Source: Phascolarctobacterium succinatutens CAG:287 (GTDB lineage: Bacteria; Bacillota; Negativicutes; Acidaminococcales; Acidaminococcaceae). From it: a stretch of 64,000 nucleotides of DNA. The notes beneath the pieces were generated by a model. That model saw only the letters and a list, made by a program, of their open reading frames with translations. It was not told the origin of the DNA and did not search any database. The position numbers and the translations under genes were made by a program. The stretch covers positions 1,733 to 65,732 of the forward strand of contig NZ_FR892771.1 in NCBI RefSeq assembly GCF_000434895.1, given 5' to 3'. Shown piece by piece: positions 52,383 through 59,919 of this stretch (position 1 is its first letter; the number at the start of each line of letters is the position of its first letter).

Positions 52383-53765
52383 TTAATAGTTGACGCGCAT
52401 CGGTTTAGGCCTTGCCACCTCCACGATGTCCTCACACACGCCGGTCAAAGCATCCGGAGCATCATCGTGTGTGTTCTTGCCTTCCTTCTGGTACTTGCTC
52501 AGTGCTGCATAAAACTCCGGCCAGCGGTTCTTCCAATCGCTTGGGAAATAAATATGCTCCATACACCACGTAGCATTAGACAAGATTCTTGCAGCCTTGT
52601 TCTTGTGCTGCGTAAAGGTTTCAATGGTTGTATGGTTGCTATGCAGCAGCTTCTTCACGTTCCTGGCAAAACCACGCCCGCCATTGTTGCTTTCGAAGCG
52701 TGCCACATTCGTGCTGTTGCGTTCCAGTGCCCTCGCCGTTGCCGGTTCAGTAACCTCCATAGGCTCCTTCGTGTATAAAACGTCAAGCACATACGCTTCA
52801 TCCGCAAAGGTGCGCCCATAAATGATGCAGCAAAGGTAATCGGCACCTGTATCAGCCGTATCCGTATAAGCACGAATCTGCTTGAAGGCAGGCAGCGCGC
52901 CATCATAGGTCTTGAAGCTACTGTACAGCCTGCCCTTGATGTCTATCGGCTCCTGCTGGTAGTTGGCACTCCATATATCAAGCCCCATAAGCTGCTTCTT
53001 CTCCATGCAGCTTTCAGCATCCAGCACGCCATCACACAGCATGCTGCCGTCATCCTGCACTGCCTTCATGTTGATATGCACGATTTTTTCTGCCGGATAA
53101 TATTCCAGCACCTTGCCTGCCAAATCATCACTAGCCCAACGCGTCATAATGACGATGATTTTATAATCGCCCTCGCCACGTGACAGCATGGTATTGGTGA
53201 ACCAGTCCCAGTGCTTTTCTTTGACATTTTCGTTATAGGCTTCTTCCGCATTCTTGATTAAATCGTCTATGATCATCAGCCTGCAGCCAAAGCCTGTCGC
53301 TGTACCGGTTGGCGATGTAGCAAGGTAACTTGTCTGCTGTCCTTCGAGGCTCCACAGGTTCATAGCGCCGTCGCCACGCTTAATTTTGGTGGCGGGGAAC
53401 ACATCACTATAGACCGGCTTATAAATATCCGCCTTAGCCTCGCTGATGCTGTCACGCACGTTCTTACTGAAGCGCGTCGACAGTGTTTCGTTATAAGAGC
53501 CAATCATAACCTGCAAGGTGTTATCCCTGCCCAGCGCCCATTCCACGAAATTGCTGGCCGTGTAGCTTTTGCCATGACGCGGAGGCATGTTCAGTACAAG
53601 TATCTTCTTATCTGAGGTCAAGAACCATTGCAAGGCATCGCACAGCTCCTGCAGGTACTTGCGGTCGCTCCGGTAGAAGTCCGGGTTCTTCAGCTGGGCG
53701 TAAAAAAAGAACCTGCGTCTTGCAAGTTCTATCTTTGCTCCCAATGTTATCAGCTGCTTATCCAT
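52383..53765 (-). CDS. terL: Terminase large subunit
   Basis: 460 residues, complete. ATPase: Walker A NMPPRHGKSYTASN near residue 58, Walker B LMIIDDLIKNAEEAYNE near 160, coupling motif TRWASDDLAG. Nuclease Asp residues in YTDTADTGADYLCC near 300 and the later FESNNGGRGFARNV. Pumps and cuts DNA. Distinct from the terminase scrap at 31.6 kb. Confidence 0.93.
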   Translation of the reverse strand: MDKQLITLGAKIELARRRFFFYAQLKNPDFYRSDRKYLQELCDALQWFLTSDKKILVLNMPPRHGKSYTASNFVEWALGRDNTLQVMIGSYNETLSTRFSKNVRDSISEAKADIYKPVYSDVFPATKIKRGDGAMNLWSLEGQQTSYLATSPTGTATGFGCRLMIIDDLIKNAEEAYNENVKEKHWDWFTNTMLSRGEGDYKIIVIMTRWASDDLAGKVLEYYPAEKIVHINMKAVQDDGSMLCDGVLDAESCMEKKQLMGLDIWSANYQQEPIDIKGRLYSSFKTYDGALPAFKQIRAYTDTADTGADYLCCIIYGRTFADEAYVLDVLYTKEPMEVTEPATARALERNSTNVARFESNNGGRGFARNVKKLLHSNHTTIETFTQHKNKAARILSNATWCMEHIYFPSDWKNRWPEFYAALSKYQKEGKNTHDDAPDALTGVCEDIVEVARPKPMRVNY

Positions 53766-54114
53766 CCATACCAGCCAGCTTTTTCAGTTCTGCATCCGTC
53801 AGCCCTGCGAACGGATTGGCAAGCTCACCGGAGATTTCCACATTTTCTTTAGGCTTTAGGCCTACGGTATCGCGATAAATTTCAAAAGCCTTGATGTTGC
53901 CACGCTTAGCCTTCAGCTTCAGCGCGTCCAGCATCTCCTTGCGCTCATCGTCGGTCGTGAAGTCAGCGTCCAGCTCGCGGAACGACTTCAAGCGGCGGCG
54001 TGCTTCACCGGATGCCTGCCCCATTTTTTCAGCTAGCTCTTTTCGCTCTTTCGGAGTTCTATCGGAGTTCGATATTAAATTAGCCCGACTTTTTGGGTTC
54101 ATCCCTCTTGGCAT
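53758..54114 (-). CDS. Probable terminase small subunit
   Basis: 118 residues from ATG 54114 (Met four codons later also possible). Basic N terminus (NPKSRANLISNSDRTPKERKE), helical middle and KAFEIYRDTVGLKPKENVEISG at the end, a phrase frequent in small-terminase-like proteins. Overlaps terL by 8 nt. Function from position. Confidence 0.75.
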   Translation of the reverse strand: MPRGMNPKSRANLISNSDRTPKERKELAEKMGQASGEARRRLKSFRELDADFTTDDERKEMLDALKLKAKRGNIKAFEIYRDTVGLKPKENVEISGELANPFAGLTDAELKKLAGMDG

Positions 54115-54502
54115 CCATCTCACACCACCTTAATCCCACATCATCAATAATATCCCAAAATTCTTCCACATCATGCGGCACAATATAGAAGCCTGTTTCG
54201 TCTTTCTCAAAATCAATCCCCACATGATGCAGCTCATGCCTCAGCAATGTTTCCAGCTGCTTTTCGCTAAAGCCAACTACATTCGGTTCATAAACCACAA
54301 TAAAAAAATCATAGGGGCAGCACCAGCTGTAGCGGTCGCTCACTAAGTTGCAGTCAGCAAATATCGTCCGCTTATTGCGCTTCTTTTCTTCCAGGCTGGA
54401 TAAGTAGGCTATTTTCACCTTAGCAGCCTTTATATCAGCGAATTCCGGCAAAGTGCGTATCAGCTTATTAGCTATTAACCTATACTTTTTACTGTGCTCC
54501 AT
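54080..54502 (-). CDS. Putative phage metallopeptidase
   Basis: 140 residues of the phage putative-metallopeptidase type. LLRHELHHVGIDF near residue 88 contains HExxH; YDFFIVVYEPNVVGFSE precedes it. ADCNLVSDRY segment typical. Often found beside terminase genes; role unknown. Overlaps the small terminase by 35 nt. Confidence 0.8.
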   Translation of the reverse strand: MEHSKKYRLIANKLIRTLPEFADIKAAKVKIAYLSSLEEKKRNKRTIFADCNLVSDRYSWCCPYDFFIVVYEPNVVGFSEKQLETLLRHELHHVGIDFEKDETGFYIVPHDVEEFWDIIDDVGLRWCEMDAKRDEPKKSG

Positions 54503-54524
54503 GATAAACCTCTAATTTCTTCTA

Positions 54525-54690
54525 CCCTTGCCGGACGCGCCGCATTGCAGTGCGGTGTCCTTGCGTCCGGAAAGAAGGTGTTCTATTCCGGCGTGGTAAA
54601 AATTTACAAAAACCCACGCCCGGCAAAGGCAGAAAATATATAAGGGCAGTCACCGCAGCTTCTGCCCCTCACTACTTCGCCCGCAGGCTT
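54525..54690 (-). promoter_or_regulatory. Structured non-coding region before terminase genes
   Basis: Two strong inverted repeats: CCGGACGC...GCGTCCGG with inner GCCGCA/TGCGGT (about 54531-54578), and CCGGCGTGG...CCACGCCCGG (about 54579-54623). On the minus strand they lie between the tRNA and the packaging genes. Candidate packaging site or structured leader; no open frame of note. Confidence 0.5.
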
Positions 54691-54704
54691 TTCGTTATTC
54701 TTAT

Positions 54705-54791
54705 TGGTGCGTAGGGCTGGAATTGCACCAGCGTTGTATCTTACGTCACGGATTTACAGTCCGCTGCCTTCGCTACTCGGCTCACCTACGC
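54705..54791 (-). tRNA. tRNA-Tyr (GTA)
   Basis: 87 nt with encoded CCA. Acceptor GCGTAGG/CCTACGC with A73, anticodon stem GCGGA/TCCGT around loop CTGTAAA (anticodon GTA at 54755-54757), a long variable arm as in class II tRNA-Tyr, T stem GCTGG/CCAGC. The T loop reads TGCAATT in place of TTCRANN, so position 55 is G. Phage-borne copy. Confidence 0.8.
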
Positions 54792-54916
54792 ATATAAAAG
54801 CAGGGGGTAAAGGGATTCTTGACGCCAGCTATGCTGCGCTGCGAATATTTGCAATGTCCTATTCGCAACTTGCATCTACTCCCATTCGGGAACCTTGCCC
54901 CTGCACCCGGGTATCT

Positions 54917-55450
54917 TTAAAATCTTACCATAACGCCACCCATGACGTTATCAGCTCTGCCGGCTACCCAACCACCAGCATTACCTTTCAGCGGGAAGTT
55001 AATAACGCCTACCGCGCCATCTTTAGAGATGCCAGCACCAATGCCCCAGCGCCGCGTTTTATCCACTACCGGTATCTTTATATTAAGATCCGTACTGCTG
55101 GTCTGCGTCAGCGTCAGTTTATTCTTGTCAAACAGGTACTGTTCATTCTCTGCTTTGGCCACAACGAAGGCCTTGTCATTAACCTTAACATTCAGCACCG
55201 GCTTATTGAGCTTCACGTCAATATCCGTTTTTTCCGGTTCGCTTTTAGTGCTGCCGTCAGCAGACTTGTAGATAACAGTTTCTTTAGGCACATAAGCGAT
55301 TTCCGTTTTCACCTTGTCCCGGTATTCAACCTGGGTAACTACTTTTGTGTCAGCCACCGGGCAGGTATGCAGAACGCCGTGCAGAGCGAAACCGCAGGCA
55401 AAGGCAAGCACAGCAGCTATTATTAAAAATATTGCATTTTTACTTATCAC
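54917..55450 (-). CDS. Phage membrane-anchored protein of unknown function
   Basis: 177 residues from a GTG at 55450 (AGGGAGG six bases before). One N-terminal membrane helix (AIFLIIAAVLAFACGFALHG), then an extracytoplasmic beta-rich part with DKVKTEIAYVPKETVIY and a Gly-rich end (WGIGAGISKDGAVGVINF). Not recognised; similar anchored proteins are common near phage terminases and may act in superinfection exclusion. Confidence 0.6.
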   Translation of the reverse strand: MISKNAIFLIIAAVLAFACGFALHGVLHTCPVADTKVVTQVEYRDKVKTEIAYVPKETVIYKSADGSTKSEPEKTDIDVKLNKPVLNVKVNDKAFVVAKAENEQYLFDKNKLTLTQTSSTDLNIKIPVVDKTRRWGIGAGISKDGAVGVINFPLKGNAGGWVAGRADNVMGGVMVRF

Positions 55451-55482
55451 TGTGCGCCTCCCTTTCCATGGCATAGTAAAAG

Positions 55483-55514
55483 CCCCACCGCCATTACAGC
55501 AGCAGGGCTTTACT
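55483..55514 (-). terminator. Hairpin before the membrane-protein gene
   Basis: GTAAAGCCC...GGGGCTTTTAC on the minus strand; weak T run (TTTTACT). Possible terminator at the end of the early region. Confidence 0.45.
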
Positions 55515-55597
55515 CCCTTGCGTCTCTTGTTTTCTTCTCCGCTTATTATAATTATATCATCAGCGGATACTGTCAAACAATGTCACAACATATATTT

Positions 55598-55783
55598 TTA
55601 CAATTTTTCATTCCATCTCTGAACTATTTCAAGGAAAAATTCCCCGTCTCTCGCCAGCTCAAATCTTTTACAGCATGGGCAGTAAATCCCTAAAACGCCT
55701 TGCTTATTAAATGCACACCTTGGCTGCATGCCGCAGCAGTCATTGATTTTCAGGTTCAGTTTCTTTCTTTTCTTCTTCATCAT
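55598..55783 (-). CDS. Small zinc-ribbon protein, Lar-like
   Basis: 61 residues from ATG 55783. Basic N terminus then CCGMQPRC ... YCPCCKRFELA, two Cys pairs as in restriction-alleviation (Lar) type proteins, ending IVQRWNEKL, which resembles the W.R. ending of that family. Would protect phage DNA from host restriction if so. Overlaps the sigma-like regulator. Confidence 0.6.
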   Translation of the reverse strand: MMKKKRKKLNLKINDCCGMQPRCAFNKQGVLGIYCPCCKRFELARDGEFFLEIVQRWNEKL

Positions 55784-56180
55784 GCGCCAGCCTTTCCAAG
55801 ATGGCTGCATGACGGCGGTGCACGCTGCGCCAGTTGATTCCCATGCGTACAGCCACTTCTTCCCACGTGTAGTTGCTGAAATAATGCATTCTCAGCATCA
55901 TCTGGTCTTCTGCAGGCAGCGATTCGATGGCCTTTTCAATATCCATCTGCAACCCTACCAGCGCGCCAAACTTTTCGTAATACAGACTGCGCAGTTTATC
56001 AGCCTTGGCAATGGCATTGGTTACATTGTCACGCCCGCTATTGCCGCCACCGGGCATCCCTGTTAATTGCGAAATTCTTGGCGATGTCATCATGTTGGTA
56101 AGCTCGTTCACCTGGTCCTGCAAATCCATTATCTCCATTTTCAGATGCTTGCATTTACGCAGATCATATTTTGTTATCAA
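55740..56180 (-). CDS. Sigma-70-like late gene regulator
   Basis: 146 residues. Central part IEKAIESLPAEDQMMLRMHYFSNYTWEEVAVRMG then WRSVHRRHAAILERL is a sigma region-4 helix-turn-helix (here given in two pieces). N-terminal coiled segment. Such proteins turn on late operons in Firmicutes phages. Lies at the early/late border, which fits. Confidence 0.8.
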   Translation of the reverse strand: MITKYDLRKCKHLKMEIMDLQDQVNELTNMMTSPRISQLTGMPGGGNSGRDNVTNAIAKADKLRSLYYEKFGALVGLQMDIEKAIESLPAEDQMMLRMHYFSNYTWEEVAVRMGINWRSVHRRHAAILERLAHDEEEKKETEPENQ

Positions 56181-56362
56181 GTTTTCACCTTCTTTTCTAG
56201 TTTTCCACGCCAGTATCGTACCTTGCGTACTGATTCCAGCAGAAAATATTTATAAAGAGAACAGCAACATTTTCTGTATGCTTTCCACCAATGCTTTAAG
56301 CTTTTGCACCAATAGTCGATTTTATCTTTAATTATTTCTTCATCGGTTTTTCTACTCATCAC
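56177..56362 (-). CDS. Small basic phage protein
   Basis: 61 residues, Lys/Trp/Cys-rich (YWCKSLKHWWKAYRKCCC), no known family. ATGA coupling to the regulator gene argues that it is real. Confidence 0.5.
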   Translation of the reverse strand: MMSRKTDEEIIKDKIDYWCKSLKHWWKAYRKCCCSLYKYFLLESVRKVRYWRGKLEKKVKT

Positions 56363-56371
56363 ATGCCCACC

Positions 56372-56578
56372 TTAACAGTGATACACTTTTTCTAATCCCT
56401 TATCAGTAACAACCGTAATGCTAATAGGGAAGCCCGACGCGTCAACCGTAATCGGCTTAAATCTCATGCCTTTAATAGCCAAATTTGTTTTATGGTTTTG
56501 TTCACACTGTTTACATGCAAATTTTTCGGCATAATCTGTGTGACAAAATTCACATGTATAAAGTTTTTTCTCTCTCAT
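56372..56578 (-). CDS. Small zinc-binding phage protein
   Basis: 68 residues. CEFCHTDYAEKFACKQCEQNH gives two CxxC pairs of a zinc finger (seen as CEFC and CKQC), then a beta-type C-terminal half. Family unknown. Confidence 0.6.
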   Translation of the reverse strand: MREKKLYTCEFCHTDYAEKFACKQCEQNHKTNLAIKGMRFKPITVDASGFPISITVVTDKGLEKVYHC

Positions 56579-56589
56579 TCCTGCACCTC

Positions 56590-56916
56590 TTAAACTTCTT
56601 CAAATAATATACCAGGGTTCTTATACAGCAGCATTTTCCGCTTCAGCAAATAGTCCTTTGTTCTAAAGCCCTTAGTGTCAACCACTACTGTACGCCCATC
56701 TTTATACTTGATGACAAAATCAGCAATATACTTGATTGCTCTTTCGGTTTTGCCGGCATGTTTGAATTTAGGCTGCAACTCGAACGTTACCTGACGTTCA
56801 AAATCTATAACCTCGCCTGCCCTGCGCAACACTTTCAGTTCGCAGTAGTAATTTTTCTCTTTGGTGCTGTCAAATATGATGCCATCACATTCAACTTTTT
56901 TATTATGGTATTTCAT
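56590..56916 (-). CDS. DUF1064 family protein (PD-(D/E)XK-like nuclease)
   Basis: 108 residues from ATG 56916. Typical DUF1064: FDSTKEKNYYCELKVL, FERQVTFELQPKF, YIADFVIKYKDG and VVDTKGF.TKDY, with the D-ExK style acidic and Lys residues of the restriction-endonuclease fold. Probably a phage resolvase or nuclease. Upstream eight codons lack a ribosome site. Confidence 0.8.
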   Translation of the reverse strand: MKYHNKKVECDGIIFDSTKEKNYYCELKVLRRAGEVIDFERQVTFELQPKFKHAGKTERAIKYIADFVIKYKDGRTVVVDTKGFRTKDYLLKRKMLLYKNPGILFEEV

Positions 56917-57086
56917 TGTTGCTTGCGCGTCCTTTCCCAATCCGCCAACGCATCCGGCGTACCAAATTCTTTTAACAGCTCACGTTGGCATTTTTCACAG
57001 TAAACGGGTCGGCCGTTGTCGAAAATGCTCGGCACAGCCTTTTCTTTATCGCACCATACACAAATTTCACCTGCGCTAGTTTCCAT
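56913..57086 (-). CDS. Small zinc-binding phage protein
   Basis: 57 residues from ATG 57086 (AGGGGGTG before it). CVWCDKEKAV...YCEKCQRELL: two CxxC pairs. Couples to the DUF1064 gene by ATGA overlap. Confidence 0.6.
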   Translation of the reverse strand: METSAGEICVWCDKEKAVPSIFDNGRPVYCEKCQRELLKEFGTPDALADWERTRKQQ

Positions 57087-57098
57087 GTTGCACACCCC

Positions 57099-57500
57099 CT
57101 AAAACGGAATCTCTTCGTCAAAAGGCACTTGCTGGCCGAAACTTTCCATGCTCTGCGGTGCTGGCTGCTGTGATGTCTGCTCCTTGCGCTCAATGAATTC
57201 GGCATGGTTGACGATTACTTCAGTCACCCAGCGCTTGCTTCCGTCTTTGGCATCATAGCTGCGGATTTGCAAGCGGCCTTCTACCAACAGACGTTGTCCC
57301 TTATGCACGTAGTTGCCGATTGTTTCTGACGTCTTTCCCCACGTTACGCAAGGGATAAAGTCCGCTTCACGGCTGCCGTCTTTAGTGTAGGGGCGGTCAA
57401 CAGCCAGCGTAAACTGTGCTACGCAGGCACCGCTCGGGGTATATCTGATTTCGGGGTCTTTGGTCAAACGGCCTAACAGCATAATTCTATTCATTCTCAT
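57099..57500 (-). CDS. ssb: Single-stranded DNA-binding protein
   Basis: 133 residues. OB-fold SSB: MNRIMLLGRLTKDPEIRYT, FTLAVDRPY, VHKGQRLLVEGRLQIRSYD, and an acidic tip PFDEEIPF that recruits replication partners. Phage replication and recombination. Confidence 0.95.
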   Translation of the reverse strand: MRMNRIMLLGRLTKDPEIRYTPSGACVAQFTLAVDRPYTKDGSREADFIPCVTWGKTSETIGNYVHKGQRLLVEGRLQIRSYDAKDGSKRWVTEVIVNHAEFIERKEQTSQQPAPQSMESFGQQVPFDEEIPF

Positions 57501-57600
57501 TCTCTCCTTTCAGCACCAGCCGCAGCGCCAGTACAATGACCAGCGCCAGGCAGATGGTTCCTGCTGCATTGTAGATTAACTCAGTAAACTGTATATCCAT
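57487..57600 (-). CDS. Small membrane protein
   Basis: 37 residues, MDIQFTELIYNAAG then the membrane helix TICLALVIVLALRLVL and an acidic end. Start ATG 57600, six bases after GGAG (another ATG directly upstream). Overlaps the ssb start by 14 nt. Function unknown. Confidence 0.6.
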   Translation of the reverse strand: MDIQFTELIYNAAGTICLALVIVLALRLVLKGENENE

Positions 57601-57612
57601 CATCAGCTCCGG

Positions 57613-57984
57613 CTAAGCCTCCTTTTCTTCTACACCGATTTGGGCTTTGATATAGGCGATGGCCTTATACAGATAATCAACATCACCGCTATCACGCCAC
57701 ATATTCAGATTGTAATGTACCGCCGTCATAAAGAACTGTTTTTCCTCCGCTTGGGTTTTATCCTCAACGACTTCATTTTCTTTAACCAGTTTGTCGATAT
57801 ACCAGCGGGCTTTTTTCAGGTCCTCAACGCCATTCTTCTGGCCCCAGCGCCACAGATACTTGATGGCATTAGCGGTGCAAACAGCATCAAGGCCTTGCAG
57901 ATTAATCGTAGCCGCCGCCAGCGCGTCGATGCATTCAACACCGCCTTGGGTGTAGTGCTTGGGATGGTTTACATTGTCAGTCAT
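57613..57984 (-). CDS. DUF3310 protein
   Basis: 123 residues. NHPKHYTQGGVECID near the N terminus and NAIKYLWRWGQKNGVEDLKKARWY are the DUF3310 hallmarks (SaV-type putative nucleotide kinase). Widespread in phages beside replication genes. Confidence 0.85.
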   Translation of the reverse strand: MTDNVNHPKHYTQGGVECIDALAAATINLQGLDAVCTANAIKYLWRWGQKNGVEDLKKARWYIDKLVKENEVVEDKTQAEEKQFFMTAVHYNLNMWRDSGDVDYLYKAIAYIKAQIGVEEKEA

Positions 57985-58175
57985 TATTTATGCCCCCTTA
58001 TCCATTTCTCATGTCTTGCGGCAGTTCCGGCTGTCGCTAAATTTTTCAAGTTGGCCTGCCGCTTCGCTTCCAGCAATTTGTATTGCTCGGTTTTCCATTC
58101 GCTAAATGCGTTGCAGATAGCATGGCAGCCTATTCTTCTTACTTCGCATCCTCTGCATGGTGATTTGCCTACCAT
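57984..58175 (-). CDS. Small Cys-rich phage protein
   Basis: 63 residues. CRGCEVRRIGCHAIC in the N terminus looks metal binding, then a helical WKTEQYKLLEAKRQ. Stop and start share a base with the DUF3310 gene. Typical small protein of gut phages, role unknown. Confidence 0.6.
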   Translation of the reverse strand: MVGKSPCRGCEVRRIGCHAICNAFSEWKTEQYKLLEAKRQANLKNLATAGTAARHEKWIRGHK

Positions 58176-58360
58176 CTTTTCTTGCTCACCTCTTCCTTTA
58201 CCAGTCTGCCGGCTTTATGCGCCTGCCTTGCAATCTTTGCTTTGTCATCGCAGCTGAAGGCAAGGCATGCAGGGCAGATGGTGATAATGTTAGCAGGACT
58301 GAAGTAGTAGCGGTTGCAGCTTCCGTTCTCCTGCCCGCACACTTGGCATTTACGTTTCAT
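58169..58360 (-). CDS. Small zinc-finger phage protein
   Basis: 63 residues from ATG 58360 (AGGAGG before). CQVCGQENG...ICPACLAF gives two CxxC pairs; basic C-terminal helix. Family unknown. Confidence 0.6.
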   Translation of the reverse strand: MKRKCQVCGQENGSCNRYYFSPANIITICPACLAFSCDDKAKIARQAHKAGRLVKEEVSKKRW

Positions 58361-58652
58361 CTGCACACCTCCTAAGCACGAACCAATACTCTCCCAATGG
58401 ACTAGGTGGGTACCATTCCCATTTATATCCCTGCTCCTTGCAGTACATCACCAAGGCATCAGAATCCAGGCACATACGCCCGCTCTTTCTGTACTGCTTT
58501 GCTATAGGTTCAAATTTCGCACGCATTTCATCTGCAGTATAGTGTTCAAGAGCACGGCGGCCGTCGAATATAAGACGTGATGCAAGTTTTTCCGCGTGCC
58601 AGATTTCGCCACGGCGTTTCAATTTTTTCTCTAATTCTTCATTCCACTCCAT
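58350..58652 (-). CDS. Phage protein of unknown function
   Basis: 100 residues, Lys/Arg/Trp-rich, EWYPPSPLGEYWFVLRR near the end. Not recognised. Coupled by overlaps to both neighbours. Confidence 0.55.
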   Translation of the reverse strand: MEWNEELEKKLKRRGEIWHAEKLASRLIFDGRRALEHYTADEMRAKFEPIAKQYRKSGRMCLDSDALVMYCKEQGYKWEWYPPSPLGEYWFVLRRCADET

Positions 58653-59056
58653 GATATCTCCCTCAATCTGCTATAACCGCATTTCGTCGGCGTGTTTAAG
58701 CACCTATCTTCACAAGTTTCACGCTCATAGCAATCTAAACAGCACATCCCATGCCTGCTTTTATAACAACAATTAGCAGGAAAAGGACACTTCAACGCCA
58801 GCAGTGCTTTATTTTTTGCTCTAATCGCTTCACCCTCAGCCCTTTTAGCTTCTGCTGCCCTGCGGCGCTCCTTCAAAATGCAACCACAACTCTTTTTACC
58901 ACCACGCAAACTATCACTATAAGCTTCGCAGGTGTTACCACAGTCACATTGGCACAGCCATAGAGGGGTTTTCTTTAGTGCTGTCTTGCGGGGCAATTCT
59001 TTGATAACTATCAGCCGCCCAAAACGTTGCCCTGTTAAATCTACTTTTGCACTCAT
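58631..59056 (-). CDS. AP2-like/zinc-binding phage protein
   Basis: 141 residues. The N-terminal VDLTGQRFGRLIVIKEL, WLCQCDCGNTCEAYSDSLRGG and KKSCGC is the DNA-binding module seen in AP2/HNH-type phage proteins. A Lys/Ala helix and a second Cys cluster (CCYKSRHGMCCLDCYERETC) follow. No nuclease motif seen, so DNA binding is the most that can be said. Confidence 0.65.
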   Translation of the reverse strand: MSAKVDLTGQRFGRLIVIKELPRKTALKKTPLWLCQCDCGNTCEAYSDSLRGGKKSCGCILKERRRAAEAKRAEGEAIRAKNKALLALKCPFPANCCYKSRHGMCCLDCYERETCEDRCLNTPTKCGYSRLREISWSGMKN

Positions 59057-59067
59057 CTTCTGCCTCC

Positions 59068-59907
59068 CTACAGCCCCAAAAGCTCATTCATGCTTCTGAA
59101 ATCAGCTGCTACCTTCTGGCGGCGACGGCTCTTGCCGGTTACTTCTACCGGATGGCACATCTCCAGCACTCTGTCATAGATACGGCTGTTGCCGATGCTG
59201 TCGGGCTTTTTGATTTCGTCGATGCTCAGGTTGGTTGTGATGATCATCGGCAGCTTTGCTCTATACCGCGCATCAATCACGTTAAACACCTGCTCCTGCG
59301 CGTATTCGCTACGGCGTTCGGCTCCCAAATCATCCAGAACCAGCAGGTCGAACTGATTGAAGCTGTCAATATAGGTTTGCTTTTCCTCGATGCTCCACAA
59401 GGTATTCAGCACCCGCGCAAAGTTGGTCATCAGGCAGGTTCTGCCGGAGTCTATCAGCGCATTGGCGATGCAGGCAGCAGCAAAAGTCTTGCCGGTTCCC
59501 ACACCACCATACAGCAGCAGGCCCTTCCCCTGCTCCCGAAACTGCGTAAAGTTGCCAACGTAGTTTTTAGCAGCCCTCATTATGCGCGGGTCTGCACCAT
59601 CATCAGCTGCAAAGTTCCAATGCTGCATATCGCTTTCAAGAAAGCTAGCACGGCGATGCTGCCTGATGCGAGCCTGCCGCTTTTCAGCTTTGCGCTGCTG
59701 TTCTTCTGCCGCCAATTTTTCGGATCTGCACCGGCAGAGGCACGGCACCACCTTGACCATGCCAAGGAAATTGCCGCGGAACTCTTTTGGCGTATGGCAT
59801 TTGCCGCAGTACAGCAGACCGTTTTCCATATAGTCGGCTGAACTTCTTGGCAAGTTGGCGGCGGTCTTTTGCTCTACCGTCGCCACAATTTCAAGTAAAC
59901 CATCCAT
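59068..59907 (-). CDS. DnaC-like helicase loader ATPase
   Basis: 279 residues. Cys4 cluster at the N terminus (YCGKCHTPKEF, CLCRCR), then AAA+ ATPase: Walker A LLLYGGVGTGKTFAA near residue 125, Walker B LLVLDDLGAER near 190 and sensor I IITTNLS. Loads the host DnaB onto the phage origin with the replisome organiser encoded just upstream. Confidence 0.9.
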   Translation of the reverse strand: MDGLLEIVATVEQKTAANLPRSSADYMENGLLYCGKCHTPKEFRGNFLGMVKVVPCLCRCRSEKLAAEEQQRKAEKRQARIRQHRRASFLESDMQHWNFAADDGADPRIMRAAKNYVGNFTQFREQGKGLLLYGGVGTGKTFAAACIANALIDSGRTCLMTNFARVLNTLWSIEEKQTYIDSFNQFDLLVLDDLGAERRSEYAQEQVFNVIDARYRAKLPMIITTNLSIDEIKKPDSIGNSRIYDRVLEMCHPVEVTGKSRRRQKVAADFRSMNELLGL

Positions 59908-59919
59908 GTTATCACCATC

